A stretch of DNA of 64,000 bases, taken from Arthrobacter sp. Y81. Lineage in GTDB: Bacteria > Actinomycetota > Actinomycetes > Actinomycetales > Micrococcaceae. Below the pieces are notes generated by a model. The model was not told the DNA's origin. It saw nothing but the letters and a program-made list of their open reading frames with translations, and searched no databases. Below, one piece after another: positions 52,000 to 61,664 of this stretch; the first letter of the stretch is position 1; the number at the start of each line of letters is the position of its first letter. The DNA is taken from contig NZ_PJIL01000006.1 in assembly GCF_002929335.1 (NCBI RefSeq), forward strand, positions 1 to 64,000, given 5' to 3'. A program made the translations under genes and the position numbers.

Positions 52000-52949
52000 A
52001 GCGCATCATCACCGTTACCCCCAACCCTGCGGTGGACGTCACCTACGCCGTCAAGGGCGTCAGCATCGGCGGAAGCAACCGCGTGGCGGCGCCCCTGGTC
52101 CGGGCCGGAGGCAAGGGCGTCAACGTCGCCAGAGTTGCCCATCAGCTGAACGTCCCCGTCCTCGCCATCGCCACAGCCGGAGGCGCCTCCGGCGCGGCAT
52201 TCGCCGCCGAGCTCCAGGCCAGCGCGCTTCCTCACAGGCTCGTGTCCACCGCGGTGGAAACCCGCCGCAGCATTGCCCTTGTGGATACCGTGAACGGCGA
52301 AACCTCCATTTTCAACGAGCATGGGAGGTCGCTCGAGCCTGCAGCGTGGCTGGCCCTGAAGAGAGCAGTGCGGGAGAGCCTCCGCGCCGCGGATGTACCG
52401 CCGCCGGGGGTAATAGTGGGCTCGGGAAGCCTTCCGGAAGGGGGGCATCCCGGCTTCTACGCGGAGCTGGTTTCCCTGGCTCATGGCGCGGGCGTCCCGG
52501 CCATTGTCGACACCTCCGGTCCCGGGATGCTGGCTGCGGCCGAAGCCGGTGCGGATCTGCTCAAGCCCAACAATCATGAGCTGGTTGAGGCCACCGGAGA
52601 GCGTGACGTAGTCGCCGGTGCCGTCAGGCTCATGGCCTTGGGAGCCCGCCGGGTGCTGGTCAGCGCAGGCGCCGACGGCATGATGGCTTTCGACGCCGGG
52701 CAACCGGATCGCTACTGGCATGCGCGCCTGCCCTTCGCCTTCTGCGGCAATCCCACCGGAGCCGGCGATGCCTCGGTGGCCGCTGCCGCCGTCGCCTTGT
52801 GCAACGGCCGCACCGAAATCGAACACATTCTCCGGGCAGCCACATCATGGTCGGCGGCTGCCGTACTCATGCCCGGTGCGGGCGAAATTTCGCCCAGACA
52901 TGAGGAACTGGCCACCATGCTCATTGTTACCCAAAAGGAGCTGCCATGA
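51996..52949 (+). CDS. PfkB-family tagatose-6-phosphate / 1-phosphofructokinase
   Basis: A 317-residue PfkB kinase of the LacC/FruK group. The N-terminal ITVTPNPAVDVTY and the C-terminal PTGAGDA, with the catalytic aspartate, are diagnostic. GSGSLPEG is the central motif. In this operon the product before it is tagatose-6-P and the enzyme after it is a ketose-bisphosphate aldolase, so phosphorylation to tagatose-1,6-bisphosphate fits. GTGA overlap upstream and ATGA overlap downstream. Confidence 0.9.
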   Translation: MKRIITVTPNPAVDVTYAVKGVSIGGSNRVAAPLVRAGGKGVNVARVAHQLNVPVLAIATAGGASGAAFAAELQASALPHRLVSTAVETRRSIALVDTVNGETSIFNEHGRSLEPAAWLALKRAVRESLRAADVPPPGVIVGSGSLPEGGHPGFYAELVSLAHGAGVPAIVDTSGPGMLAAAEAGADLLKPNNHELVEATGERDVVAGAVRLMALGARRVLVSAGADGMMAFDAGQPDRYWHARLPFAFCGNPTGAGDASVAAAAVALCNGRTEIEHILRAATSWSAAAVLMPGAGEISPRHEELATMLIVTQKELP

Positions 52950-53785
52950 CCTTGGCCAAAACCCGGGATCTGATGAATCGCGCCTTGGAGCGGGGCGTGG
53001 GGCAGGCGGCTTTCAACATTGTTCACTTGGAAACCCTGGAAGGACTCGTGGGCGGCGCTGAAGAGGCCGGACTTCCGGTGATCCTGCAGATATCGGAGAA
53101 CTGCGCCCACTTCCACGGCGGGCTGGAACCGTTGGCCCGCGCTGCCTTGGCCGCGGCCCGGCAAGCGTCGGTTCCCGTTTCCATCCACCTGGATCACGCC
53201 GAATCCGAAGACCTCGCACTGGAGGCCATCGAGCTGGGCTTTGGTTCCGTGATGTACGACGGCGCCCACCTGCCTTACGACCTCAACGTTGCCGCCACGC
53301 GGCGGGTCACCGAACACGCGCATAGGGCAGGCGTCTACGTGGAAGCCGAACTTGGCAAGGTGGGGGGCAAAGACGGCGCCCACGCGCCCGGAGCCAGGAC
53401 CGATCCATGCGAAGCAGCCGCCTTCGTCGCCGCTACCGGCGTAGACGCGCTGGCCGTTGCGGTCGGATCGTCCCACGCCATGACGGAGCGCAAGGCAGTC
53501 CTGGATCTGCCACTGATCGCCCGGCTGAAGTCCGCCCTGGACGTGCCGCTCGTGCTGCACGGAAGCTCTGGCGTGGCAGACGACGCAATCGTCGCCGCTA
53601 TCGGCTCCGGCATGACTAAGATAAATGTTTCCACCCATTTAAACGGATTCTTCACCCGTGCGGTCCGGGACTACCTGGCGGCCAACCCTGCCGTGGTGGA
53701 TTCCCGCAAGTACGTGAAGGCCGGCCGCGAAGCCCTGGTTCCCGAGGTGTCGCGGCTCCTGGCCCTGTTCGCCAGGGCAACGTAG
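52946..53785 (+). CDS. class II ketose-bisphosphate aldolase, GatY/KbaY type
   Basis: A 279-residue zinc aldolase, near the 284 residues of GatY. Motifs: SIHLDHAES with a zinc histidine and the catalytic aspartate, EAELGKVGGKDG, VLHGSSG with another zinc histidine, and KINVSTHL for phosphate binding. It should split tagatose-1,6-bisphosphate into dihydroxyacetone phosphate and glyceraldehyde-3-phosphate. The ATG overlaps the kinase stop. No GatZ/KbaZ-type partner is nearby. Confidence 0.9.
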   Translation: MTLAKTRDLMNRALERGVGQAAFNIVHLETLEGLVGGAEEAGLPVILQISENCAHFHGGLEPLARAALAAARQASVPVSIHLDHAESEDLALEAIELGFGSVMYDGAHLPYDLNVAATRRVTEHAHRAGVYVEAELGKVGGKDGAHAPGARTDPCEAAAFVAATGVDALAVAVGSSHAMTERKAVLDLPLIARLKSALDVPLVLHGSSGVADDAIVAAIGSGMTKINVSTHLNGFFTRAVRDYLAANPAVVDSRKYVKAGREALVPEVSRLLALFARAT

Positions 53786-53806
53786 TACCACTTGAGAGGT
53801 ATGTTC

Positions 53807-54619
53807 ATGACCCGCACCGATCGACTGGCAGCGATCCTTGACCTGCTCGCTGACACAGGGCAGATCGAGGTGGAGGACATCGTCGCAAAATTGGGTGTTT
53901 CACCTGCCACCGCCCGCAGGGACCTGGACAGTCTCGCAAAGCAACGGTTACTCAGCCGCACCAGGGGCGGTGCCACCACCGGCTCGGTGGCTTATGACCT
54001 CCCCAGCCGGTACAACCGCGATGACCATGCCGAAGCCAAGAATCTCATAGCGGAAGAGGCGTCAAGGCTCATAAAGCCCGGTGCCGTAATCGGCCTCAGC
54101 GGCGGCACCACCACAACGGCGCTGGCCCATGTGCTGTCTACGCGGGAAGACCTGAACACTCCATCGGACCGGCCCACCCTGACCGTGGTCACTAACGCCA
54201 TCAATATCGCTGCCCAGCTGGCCGTTCGGCCCAACATCAAGATCATGGTCACCGGGGGCATCCTGAACCCCCGCTCCTACGAGCTCGTCGGACCGTACAC
54301 GGACATCGTCATGCAGAAGGTCGCCCTCGACTTCGCTTTCATCGGTGTCAATGGAATCGACGCGGAGGTGGGGCCGACCATCACCGACGAAGGCGAGGCA
54401 TCGGTCAACACCCTCATGGCCCGGCGCGCCGCCATATCCTATGTGCTGGCGGACTCCTCGAAGGTGGGGCGTCGCGCCTTCGCCACCATGGCCGGTTATC
54501 CCTTTCTCAGGCTGATTACGGATTCCGGGATCTCGCAGAAGGACAAGGCCGCTTTTGAGGCGAATGGAACGGAAGTGATCGTGGCGATGGGCGCTGCTGC
54601 CGGCGCCCCGCAGTCCTGA
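53807..54619 (+). CDS. DeoR/GlpR-family repressor (AgaR-like)
   Basis: A 270-residue regulator: DeoR helix-turn-helix at about 3-57 (EDIVAKLGVSPATARRDLDSLAKQ) and a C-terminal sugar-phosphate sensor domain (GLSGGTTTTALA, GGILNPRSYELVG). I chose the ATG at 53807, with GAGAGG 7 nt upstream, over earlier ATG and TTG codons. As last gene of the operon it likely represses the promoter at 49991-50030 until a phosphorylated sugar appears. It ends 48 bp from the convergent beta-galactosidase. Confidence 0.92.
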   Translation: MTRTDRLAAILDLLADTGQIEVEDIVAKLGVSPATARRDLDSLAKQRLLSRTRGGATTGSVAYDLPSRYNRDDHAEAKNLIAEEASRLIKPGAVIGLSGGTTTTALAHVLSTREDLNTPSDRPTLTVVTNAINIAAQLAVRPNIKIMVTGGILNPRSYELVGPYTDIVMQKVALDFAFIGVNGIDAEVGPTITDEGEASVNTLMARRAAISYVLADSSKVGRRAFATMAGYPFLRLITDSGISQKDKAAFEANGTEVIVAMGAAAGAPQS

Positions 54620-54667
54620 ATTGCCCTTCAGCGCTACGACCGGCGTGCGGGTGCCCTCCGTCACCGG

Positions 54668-56506
54668 TCATGGACGCGCGGTCTGTCCAAGCTCGGGCTC
54701 GGTGCGCAGCTCTATTGAGGTGCTCCACTTCTCCAGCTCCAGGATCTTGATCGAGTTGCTGCCGGGCCGGATCAGCGGGGCCGGTACGTAGAGTGTGGAC
54801 TGGGGCCCCACCTCCCAATAGCGGCCGAGCAGGAAGCCGTTGATCCAGACGAATCCCTTACCGAAGCCGGGGAATGCCAGAAAGGTGTCCGCGGCGGAAT
54901 CCGTCCGGAAGCTGGCTGAAGCAAGGTGTTCAAGTTCCTGAGCTCCCCAGTCGCTGAGCGAGTGGGGGGTCTGCGTCCAGTTGAAGGTGTGGCGCTGGTT
55001 TACCAGGACTCCCCCCAGAATGCCTTTCCCCTGGCCCGTCAAAGGTCCGAAATTAATCCGCCCCTGGTTTTCCACGAGGATGTCCAGCCTCACGGGGGCT
55101 CCGGTTCCCTGGACCCTCAATCCCTCCCCTGCGCTGGATCCATCCAATATCCCGGCGTGACGGCCGTCGATCCAAAGGTGGGCGCGGTCATGGAGTTCCA
55201 TAACCCGGATCCGCGATTCGGTCGGGGCGTGAGGGAGCCCTGGCAGCGTTACCTCAGCGCTGTACAGCATCAGGCCCGAGTCGAGATCCATCTCCTCAAA
55301 GGTAAGAGGCCGCACGCTGGATCGCTGCCGCGTCCCGGCACGGAGCAGTTCCAGCAGCTCGACTCCGGGATCGACATCAAGGGTTCGGCCGGGCAAAACC
55401 GGGGCAGGTGCCAACAGCGCCGGATCCAGCTCGGGAGGTTCCACAATGCCCTGCGCATGGAAGAATGCCCTTCGGAGAGCATGGTACTTGGGCGTTAGGT
55501 CGCCGTTCTCCGCGATCGGGGCATCGGAGTCATAGCTGGTAACCGTTGGCTGGAGCTTTTCACCATCGTGGTTGCTGCCGGACCAAAGCCCAAAGTTCGT
55601 ACCTCCATGGGCCATATAGATGCACACTGAGCCGTCCAGATCCAGGATTTTGGAGACTTCGGCCGCCGTCTCCTCCGTGTTCCGGACGTGGTGATCCTCA
55701 TGCCAGTGATCGAACCAGCCGCCCCAAAACTCGACATTGAAAAACGGCTCGTCCGGCCTGCGTCGCCGCCACGTTGCCACGGATTCCTCCCCGCGGCTCC
55801 CCAGGGTGGCCGCAGCCAAAGTTCCGTCCAGGGCGCCGCCGTCGAGGTAGAAATCGGTCCCACCGTCCGCGGTGAACAGAAGCTCCGAGATGCCCCGGTC
55901 AAGGAGCGCCTGGCGGTTCCAGCGCAAATACGCCTTGTCGTCGCCGTAGCTGCCGTATTCGTTCTCGATCTGTACCGCCACCACCGGCCCGCCCCGGGCT
56001 GCCTGGCGCGTTGCGATGATGGGCAGGAGCTCGTCGAACCATTCCTCGACTGCGTCCGTGAAGACCGGATCGGAACAGCGCAGACCGATCCCCGGCGTGC
56101 CGGTCAGCCAAGCCGGGATCCCGCCGTTGTCCCATTCCGCACATATGTACGGCCCGGGACGAACGATCACATCCAGGTCTTGGGCTGCGGCCAGGTCGAT
56201 GAAGCGGCCAAGATCCCGCCACTGCGTGAAATTGGGGCGCTGCCCGCGCGTCGGCTGGTGGAAGTTCCAGGCAACATACGTGTCGACCGTGTTGGCCCCC
56301 ATGGCCCGCAACTTGGCCAGGCGGTCCTCCCACTGACTTGGGTGCACGCGGAAGTAGTGAATGGCACCAGCCAGGATGCGGTGCTGTTTTCCTGAACGGT
56401 AAAAAGCATTGCCCCCGTAGCTCAGGACGGGTGGCTGCGGTTCAGATGCAAGATGGCCTGTTCCAGCCGATTGGTGGGCCGTTTGTCCGGGCGGTCTCAG
56501 GTCCAT
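54668..56506 (-). CDS. GH35 beta-galactosidase
   Basis: A 612-residue enzyme that removes terminal beta-galactose. The TIM barrel has the family entrance LAGAIHYFRVHP and AWNFHQP, acid/base glutamate in QIENEYGSYG and nucleophile glutamate in FNVEFWGGWFDHW; beta-rich jelly-roll domains follow (about 390-600). There is no signal peptide, so it is cytoplasmic. The ATG at 56506 is the most likely start: the open frame runs upstream into the oxidoreductase gene. It is last in the leftward importer operon, so its substrate is probably an imported galactoside. Confidence 0.92.
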   Translation of the reverse strand: MDLRPPGQTAHQSAGTGHLASEPQPPVLSYGGNAFYRSGKQHRILAGAIHYFRVHPSQWEDRLAKLRAMGANTVDTYVAWNFHQPTRGQRPNFTQWRDLGRFIDLAAAQDLDVIVRPGPYICAEWDNGGIPAWLTGTPGIGLRCSDPVFTDAVEEWFDELLPIIATRQAARGGPVVAVQIENEYGSYGDDKAYLRWNRQALLDRGISELLFTADGGTDFYLDGGALDGTLAAATLGSRGEESVATWRRRRPDEPFFNVEFWGGWFDHWHEDHHVRNTEETAAEVSKILDLDGSVCIYMAHGGTNFGLWSGSNHDGEKLQPTVTSYDSDAPIAENGDLTPKYHALRRAFFHAQGIVEPPELDPALLAPAPVLPGRTLDVDPGVELLELLRAGTRQRSSVRPLTFEEMDLDSGLMLYSAEVTLPGLPHAPTESRIRVMELHDRAHLWIDGRHAGILDGSSAGEGLRVQGTGAPVRLDILVENQGRINFGPLTGQGKGILGGVLVNQRHTFNWTQTPHSLSDWGAQELEHLASASFRTDSAADTFLAFPGFGKGFVWINGFLLGRYWEVGPQSTLYVPAPLIRPGSNSIKILELEKWSTSIELRTEPELGQTARP

Positions 56507-56561
56507 GCATTGTCCATTCGTGATGTGCTGGTCATGTTCAAGGGTTTCGGTTCGTTCGTAG

Positions 56562-57758
56562 TCAACAGTGGCTTGAGTCACGGGCAGGCTGGCCGGCTTC
56601 AAAATACTCGACCAGGTCCGCGGGCAATGCCGGGACTTCGCGTGCCGAACCGTCACCGCGCAGGGATTCTGTGGCCAGTACACCAGCCGCCACCGACTGG
56701 CGGGCGGCGACAGGGCTGGTACGGGTCTGCCCGCCGCGGGCGGCGAACTCCAGGAACTCGTCGATCAGGCGCGGATCTGAACCGCCGTGGCCGCCGTCGC
56801 CGTCGGGAATCCCGATCTCCCGGTCCGGCTCAGCGAAACCGGTGGCTGTCCTTGACGTCCAGACGCTGATCTTGCCGCCCGGGCCGTCGCCGAAGTTCTC
56901 GATCCTGCCCTTGGTGCCGATCACCGTGTAGTTCCGCCAGTAGTCGGGAGTGAAATGACACTGCTGGTAGGAAGCCAGCACACCGTTGTCCAGCACCATC
57001 TGCATCATGGAAATGTCTTCCACGTCGATCAGCGGACTGAGCGCGGTTTGCGCCGTGGGCGGCCAGTTGTCCAGCGAGAACCAGTCCCCCATCCGGCGGC
57101 CGGCGTTGTCCCGGCGGTCCTGGACGTCACCGTATACGGCCAGGTCCCCAATGGCGGACACCCGCTTGGTGTAGCCGTTCGCCAGCCAGTGGATGACGTC
57201 GATGTCGTGGGCACCCTTCTGGAGCAGCAGCGACGTGACGTTCTTGCGTTCGGAGTGCCAGTCCTTAAAGTAATAGTCGCCCCCGTTGCCCACAAAGTGC
57301 CTGCACCAGATCGCTTTGACGTCGCCGATCACACCGTCTTCTATCAGTTCGCGCATTTGCACCACCACCGGCATGTGGCGCATGTTGTGCCCCACATACA
57401 GACGCGTTCCGGTTTCGTAAGCCGTCTGCAGGATCAGATCCGCTGCCTCGAGCGTGACGTCCAACGGTTTCTCGCAGAAGGTGGGAATGCCGGCCCTGAG
57501 CGTCTCGACGGCCACCAATGCATGCTGGTTGTCCGGCGTGAGAACCAGGACTGCGTCAATGCCGCTGGCGAGCAGCTCATTGAGATCCGCCGTGACGCGG
57601 GCCGTCGGGATCTTTTCGGCGGCGTCCGCCCGGCCGCGCGCGCTGGTATCGCACACAATGGTTACCTCGGATCCCTGACCCGGGTTGTGGACGTGCTTCC
57701 ACAGACTCGCCCGCAGACCGAATCCGACCAGACCGACCTTCATATCTACAGTTCCCAT
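56562..57758 (-). CDS. Gfo/Idh/MocA-family oxidoreductase
   Basis: A 398-residue NAD(P)-dependent enzyme. Rossmann motif VGLVGFGLRASLW at the N-terminus (GxGxxA variant), EKPLDVT for nicotinamide and substrate contact, and a C-terminal alpha/beta domain. Family members oxidise or isomerise sugars, inositols or glycosides. It may act on an unusual sugar released by the GH35 enzyme, whose gene follows. An AGGAGG lies 12 nt before the ATG, with a two-codon ATG-GCG-TAG in between. Confidence 0.9.
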   Translation of the reverse strand: MGTVDMKVGLVGFGLRASLWKHVHNPGQGSEVTIVCDTSARGRADAAEKIPTARVTADLNELLASGIDAVLVLTPDNQHALVAVETLRAGIPTFCEKPLDVTLEAADLILQTAYETGTRLYVGHNMRHMPVVVQMRELIEDGVIGDVKAIWCRHFVGNGGDYYFKDWHSERKNVTSLLLQKGAHDIDVIHWLANGYTKRVSAIGDLAVYGDVQDRRDNAGRRMGDWFSLDNWPPTAQTALSPLIDVEDISMMQMVLDNGVLASYQQCHFTPDYWRNYTVIGTKGRIENFGDGPGGKISVWTSRTATGFAEPDREIGIPDGDGGHGGSDPRLIDEFLEFAARGGQTRTSPVAARQSVAAGVLATESLRGDGSAREVPALPADLVEYFEAGQPARDSSHC

Positions 57759-57862
57759 TACTACGCCATTCCTCCTGCTTGGTTGCAGCCCTTAGGCCGT
57801 CGTGCAGCCGTACGCCCCCCGGATTCCCGGAGGCCGCGCAGCACCGCAATTGCTTCAAAAAT

Positions 57863-58882
57863 CTAGTGTTTTGCTTTCTTCGCCGGTGCCGATTCACGGA
57901 CGAACAGTTCCCAAGGGAAGTCCAGGACGCCGGGGTCCTCCTCGGATCCCAGGGCACGGTCCATCAGCTTCCTCGCCAGGCTGTCAAAGAAGCCCACCGG
58001 GCCCACACTGCTCAGCGACGGGGACATCCGTTCACCCTCGACGGTGTTTCCCACACCGATAATGTCGATGTCTGTGCCGACTCCGAGCCCCATTCGCTGC
58101 GCCGCGTTGATGGCGCTGACGGCCGCATAGTCCGTAGTGGCAAAGATGGCCGTTGGCGGATCTTCCAGGGAAAGGAGCCGCGTAGCGGCAGCGTAGGCGC
58201 CTGCCGAAGTTCCATCGAAAGTCCCCACATAGTCGTCCCGGACCGCCAGCCCGGCCGATTTATGGGCGTCTGTGTATGCCTTGAACCGCGGCCCCGCAAG
58301 GGAGCCGCCAGCGGTAACGCACGCTATCTTCGTATGACTTGCCAACAGATGTTCCACCGCCAGAACACAGCCGGGTCCTGCAACGGACCGTACGACGTCA
58401 AAGCCCTCCGGCTCCAAGGACTCGTGGAAGACCACCAGCCGTGACCCCCGGCCTGCCAACTCATGCAGTGTCTGTTCGTTGTGCTCCCGGACAGCGTCCA
58501 CGAAGACTGCGTCGGCACTGTGGCTCTGGAGGACTCTGGCCCAGTCAGCATCGGCAAGGATCATGGGCGTGATGCCCAAGGGAGCCGCCGCACGCTGGAC
58601 CGCCTCGATTACTGCAAGCGCCCACGGGTCCGAAAGCATGGTCAAGGACAGGATCACGGTGTTCGTGCGCCCCGTCCGGATGGCACGCGCCGCCTGGTTG
58701 GGCCTGTAGCCGAGCCGTTCCGCAGCAGCCCGTACCCTGCTCACAGTGGCTTCCGAGCAACCCGGACCGGCTTCACCCCGCCGGCCGGACAAAACGTAGG
58801 AAACAGTTGCCGTCGACACACCGGCCTCCGCCGCGACCATCCTGATGGTCGGACGCTGTGCCCTGCGATTTGTCACCGTCAT
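57863..58882 (-). CDS. LacI-family repressor of the galactoside operon
   Basis: A 339-residue regulator with LacI helix-turn-helix at about 12-60 (IRMVAAEAGVSTATVSYVLSG) and sensor domain. GGAGGAG lies 6 nt before the ATG. It sits between the binding-protein and oxidoreductase genes. A TTAACCGTTTAA palindrome at the head of the operon (62797-62808) is its likely operator. The ligand is probably a galactose-containing sugar (inference). Confidence 0.92.
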   Translation of the reverse strand: MTVTNRRAQRPTIRMVAAEAGVSTATVSYVLSGRRGEAGPGCSEATVSRVRAAAERLGYRPNQAARAIRTGRTNTVILSLTMLSDPWALAVIEAVQRAAAPLGITPMILADADWARVLQSHSADAVFVDAVREHNEQTLHELAGRGSRLVVFHESLEPEGFDVVRSVAGPGCVLAVEHLLASHTKIACVTAGGSLAGPRFKAYTDAHKSAGLAVRDDYVGTFDGTSAGAYAAATRLLSLEDPPTAIFATTDYAAVSAINAAQRMGLGVGTDIDIIGVGNTVEGERMSPSLSSVGPVGFFDSLARKLMDRALGSEEDPGVLDFPWELFVRESAPAKKAKH

Positions 58883-58990
58883 GAAATCTCCTCCGTGGAC
58901 CTGGCCGCCGTCCTGCGACTGTCGCCAGCTGGTTGCTGAAAGTCAGGCTGTGGCGACGGTGCGCATGCCCCCGCCGCCACAACCGTCTTA

Positions 58991-60649
58991 CTACGTGGTG
59001 AAGATCGGTACGCCCGCGGGCAAGGCCGCCTGATACTCTTCACGGATCTTGTTGCCGCCCTCTGACTGCCACCGCTTCACAGCGTCCTTGAGGACTCCCA
59101 CCTTCTCCCGGCCGGTGATGACGTCAATGACCTTGTCGCGCAGCTGCTTGGTGACCTTTGCACCCACCTTGGCGTTGGTGTCCGAGTAGCTGCCGTTGGT
59201 CGGGTTACGCCAGGCCAGTTCGAGTAGCTTCTTCTGCTGCTCGTTGATGTACCGGGTGTCATCGTCGTAGCCCGGGTTGAAAACCACGTTCTCCGGGCTG
59301 GACATAATGTTCAGGGCCGAAGCGAGGCCGGGGATATTGGTGGCACCGGATTCACTGAGAACCGGGTTGCCGGCACCGTCCAGGGTGTAGTCCTGCCCGG
59401 TCTCGCCGTAGTTCTTCTGCATGTACTCCGCCGTGCCGAAAGGGGCCGACAGGTAGTTGATCAGCGCCAGCAGCTCGCGGATCCTGCCTTCGTCGGCTTT
59501 TTTGAACGGTGTGAAGCCGACTGTGCCATAGCCCATGTCGTAGACCGGCTTGATCTTGCCGTCGGCGCTGAAGGGGACCAGAAGGTCGAACTTGTCAGTC
59601 TTGTTCAGGCCGCGAAAGCTGCGGATGTCGTGCGGACCTACCAGAACCTGTGCGGCAACAGTGCCATTGGCCACACGGGTGCGGATGTCGGACGCCTTGC
59701 TGTCCGGGTAAAACACTCCGGCTGCAAACATCTTGGCAGTGAACTCCACACCGGCAGCGTACTCGTCAGTCTCGAAGAGGTGCGTCAGGGTACGGTCCTT
59801 GTTCACGGCCCAGCCGTTGGGGGCGCCATACCATTCGGTGACCATGTGGAGAATGTTTGTGTAGGCCGGTTCCAGCGCATACTTCTGCTCACCCGGGCGG
59901 GTCAGTTCCTTGGCTTTTTCGAGGAATTCATCGGCGCTGGCAGCATTCAGCCCGTCAACTGCCGCCCAGATGTCCCTTCGGCCGGACAAGACCTGACCGA
60001 AAGGCGTGCTGGGGATGGGTGCTCCCCAGATCCTGCCGTTGACGACGGCGGTCTTCCAGGAATCCGGCTTCAGCGCGGCCAGGTTGGGGTACTCGAGCAC
60101 CGCGTCACCGGAGAGGTACGGTGTCAGGTCCTGAAATTTGGCTTCCAGCATGGGACCGATGTTGGGGATGCCCTGGTTCGGCGGAACCCACATCATGTCC
60201 GGGAGATCGTTGCTGGCAAGGACAGTGGCGAACTTCGCCGGGTAGCCATCTCCAATGTCCTCGGCAATCTGGAGATCCAGCTCGCCGCCCAGTTTGGCAT
60301 TCAGACGCTGCCAGAAGGGGTTGTCCTTCATGGCCGGGCTCATGGTGTCGAAGGTTTCCGAAAGACCGGTCACCTTCCCCTTGAGCGGCGCGCTCTTGAC
60401 GGACTTTACGGCTTCGGGGAGCTTGAAGAAGGCCGCCTGCAGTCCCTTTTCATTACCGGGAATGTCCGCGGCGAAGCCGGTAAATTCCTTGTAGGTGGGC
60501 AGCTTGAGTGCCGAGGAGGCGGCGGCGCCCCCACTGCTGGCGCCGCCGGTGCCGCAGGCGGCCAGGCCGGCAGTGGCGACGGTAAGGCCTGCAAGGCCGA
60601 GGAAGCCGCGTCGGCTGAATCCGGCCTGGCCGGAAGTAGCGTTCGTCAT
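58991..60649 (-). CDS. Lpl-type extracellular sugar-binding lipoprotein (Tat signal)
   Basis: A 552-residue solute-binding protein of the large LplA-like group. The signal has a twin-arginine SRRGFLG (R13-R14) and a lipobox LAAC with cysteine 32, so it is probably exported folded by Tat and then lipidated. The ATG at 60649 has GAAAGG 9 nt upstream; the frame continues upstream without homology. It gives specificity to the two permeases encoded before it. Such systems import oligosaccharides derived from complex glycans. Confidence 0.92.
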   Translation of the reverse strand: MTNATSGQAGFSRRGFLGLAGLTVATAGLAACGTGGASSGGAAASSALKLPTYKEFTGFAADIPGNEKGLQAAFFKLPEAVKSVKSAPLKGKVTGLSETFDTMSPAMKDNPFWQRLNAKLGGELDLQIAEDIGDGYPAKFATVLASNDLPDMMWVPPNQGIPNIGPMLEAKFQDLTPYLSGDAVLEYPNLAALKPDSWKTAVVNGRIWGAPIPSTPFGQVLSGRRDIWAAVDGLNAASADEFLEKAKELTRPGEQKYALEPAYTNILHMVTEWYGAPNGWAVNKDRTLTHLFETDEYAAGVEFTAKMFAAGVFYPDSKASDIRTRVANGTVAAQVLVGPHDIRSFRGLNKTDKFDLLVPFSADGKIKPVYDMGYGTVGFTPFKKADEGRIRELLALINYLSAPFGTAEYMQKNYGETGQDYTLDGAGNPVLSESGATNIPGLASALNIMSSPENVVFNPGYDDDTRYINEQQKKLLELAWRNPTNGSYSDTNAKVGAKVTKQLRDKVIDVITGREKVGVLKDAVKRWQSEGGNKIREEYQAALPAGVPIFTT

Positions 60650-60711
60650 GGGCGTAAACCTTTCTAGTTTTGCTTGAGGAGTTGCCTGAAAGTGGGGAAG
60701 GAAAGGCAGGG

Positions 60712-61635
60712 TCAGCCTTTGACCGCGCCGGTGATAACGCCCTTTGCGAAGTGCTTCTGCAGGAACGGGTAGACCATGAGGATCGGGACGAGGGCAACTA
60801 CCACGACTGCCATCTGGATTGATTGTGGCGGCGGGGTGGTGGTGATCCCGAGCCCGTCGGCCGCGCCGCTCCCCTGGACCACAAAGTTGCGCAGGAGGAG
60901 CTGGATTGGCCATTTACTGTGGTCGTTGATGTACAGGAGGGCGTTGAAGAAGGAGTTCCAAAAACCCACCGCGTAGAACAGACCCACCACTGCCACCACA
61001 GCTTTGGAAAGCGGCAGGACGATCTTCCAGAGAATCTGCCAGTCGCTCGCTCCGTCAATCCGGGCACTCTCAATCAACTCTCCGGGGATGTTCATGAAGA
61101 AGGAACGCATCACCACGAAGTTGAACGCACCGAAGATGCCCGGCAGGATCAAGGACCACAGGGAGTCCAGCAGATGGAGTTCGCGAATCAGGAGGAAAGA
61201 GGGAATGAGCCCGGGGGCAAACAGCAGCGTGAACAAGACAGCCAGGATCACGGGACGGCCAAAAATCACCGACCGACTGGTGGCATAGGCCATGGTGATA
61301 GTCACAAACAGCGCCAGCAGCGTGCCCACCACGGTGATGAAGAGACTGACTCCGAGCGATTGCAGAACCATGGGTCCACGAAAGATGGTCTGGTAGGCCT
61401 CCAGCGTCGGCCGCTCCGGCCACATGACGAACCCGCCAGCGGCCACGAGTTGTTCGTTGTCGGCCAGCGAAGTGGACACCACAAGGAGCATGGGAGCCAG
61501 GATGGAGATGCTGAAGAGCACCAGGACAACCGCTTTGATGCTCTGATAAAACAGCGAGGGTTTCTCTTTCCAGACGGGACGCTTGGAATCGCTCGCCAGC
61601 CCGGAAGCTTTCTTGGTAAACAGGGGTGTAGCCAT
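60712..61635 (-). CDS. carbohydrate ABC permease, YtcP type
   Basis: A 307-residue permease with six helices. EAA loop: IESARIDGASDWQILWKIVLPLSK. The end PFLQKHFAKGVITGAVKG is a family hallmark. AAAGGAG lies 6 nt before the ATG. Second permease of the Lpl-type importer; no ATPase gene is nearby, so a shared ATPase is expected. Confidence 0.93.
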   Translation of the reverse strand: MATPLFTKKASGLASDSKRPVWKEKPSLFYQSIKAVVLVLFSISILAPMLLVVSTSLADNEQLVAAGGFVMWPERPTLEAYQTIFRGPMVLQSLGVSLFITVVGTLLALFVTITMAYATSRSVIFGRPVILAVLFTLLFAPGLIPSFLLIRELHLLDSLWSLILPGIFGAFNFVVMRSFFMNIPGELIESARIDGASDWQILWKIVLPLSKAVVAVVGLFYAVGFWNSFFNALLYINDHSKWPIQLLLRNFVVQGSGAADGLGITTTPPPQSIQMAVVVVALVPILMVYPFLQKHFAKGVITGAVKG

Positions 61636-61664
61636 GTGAGTCTCCTTTGCGGCGGCCGTTCCGG

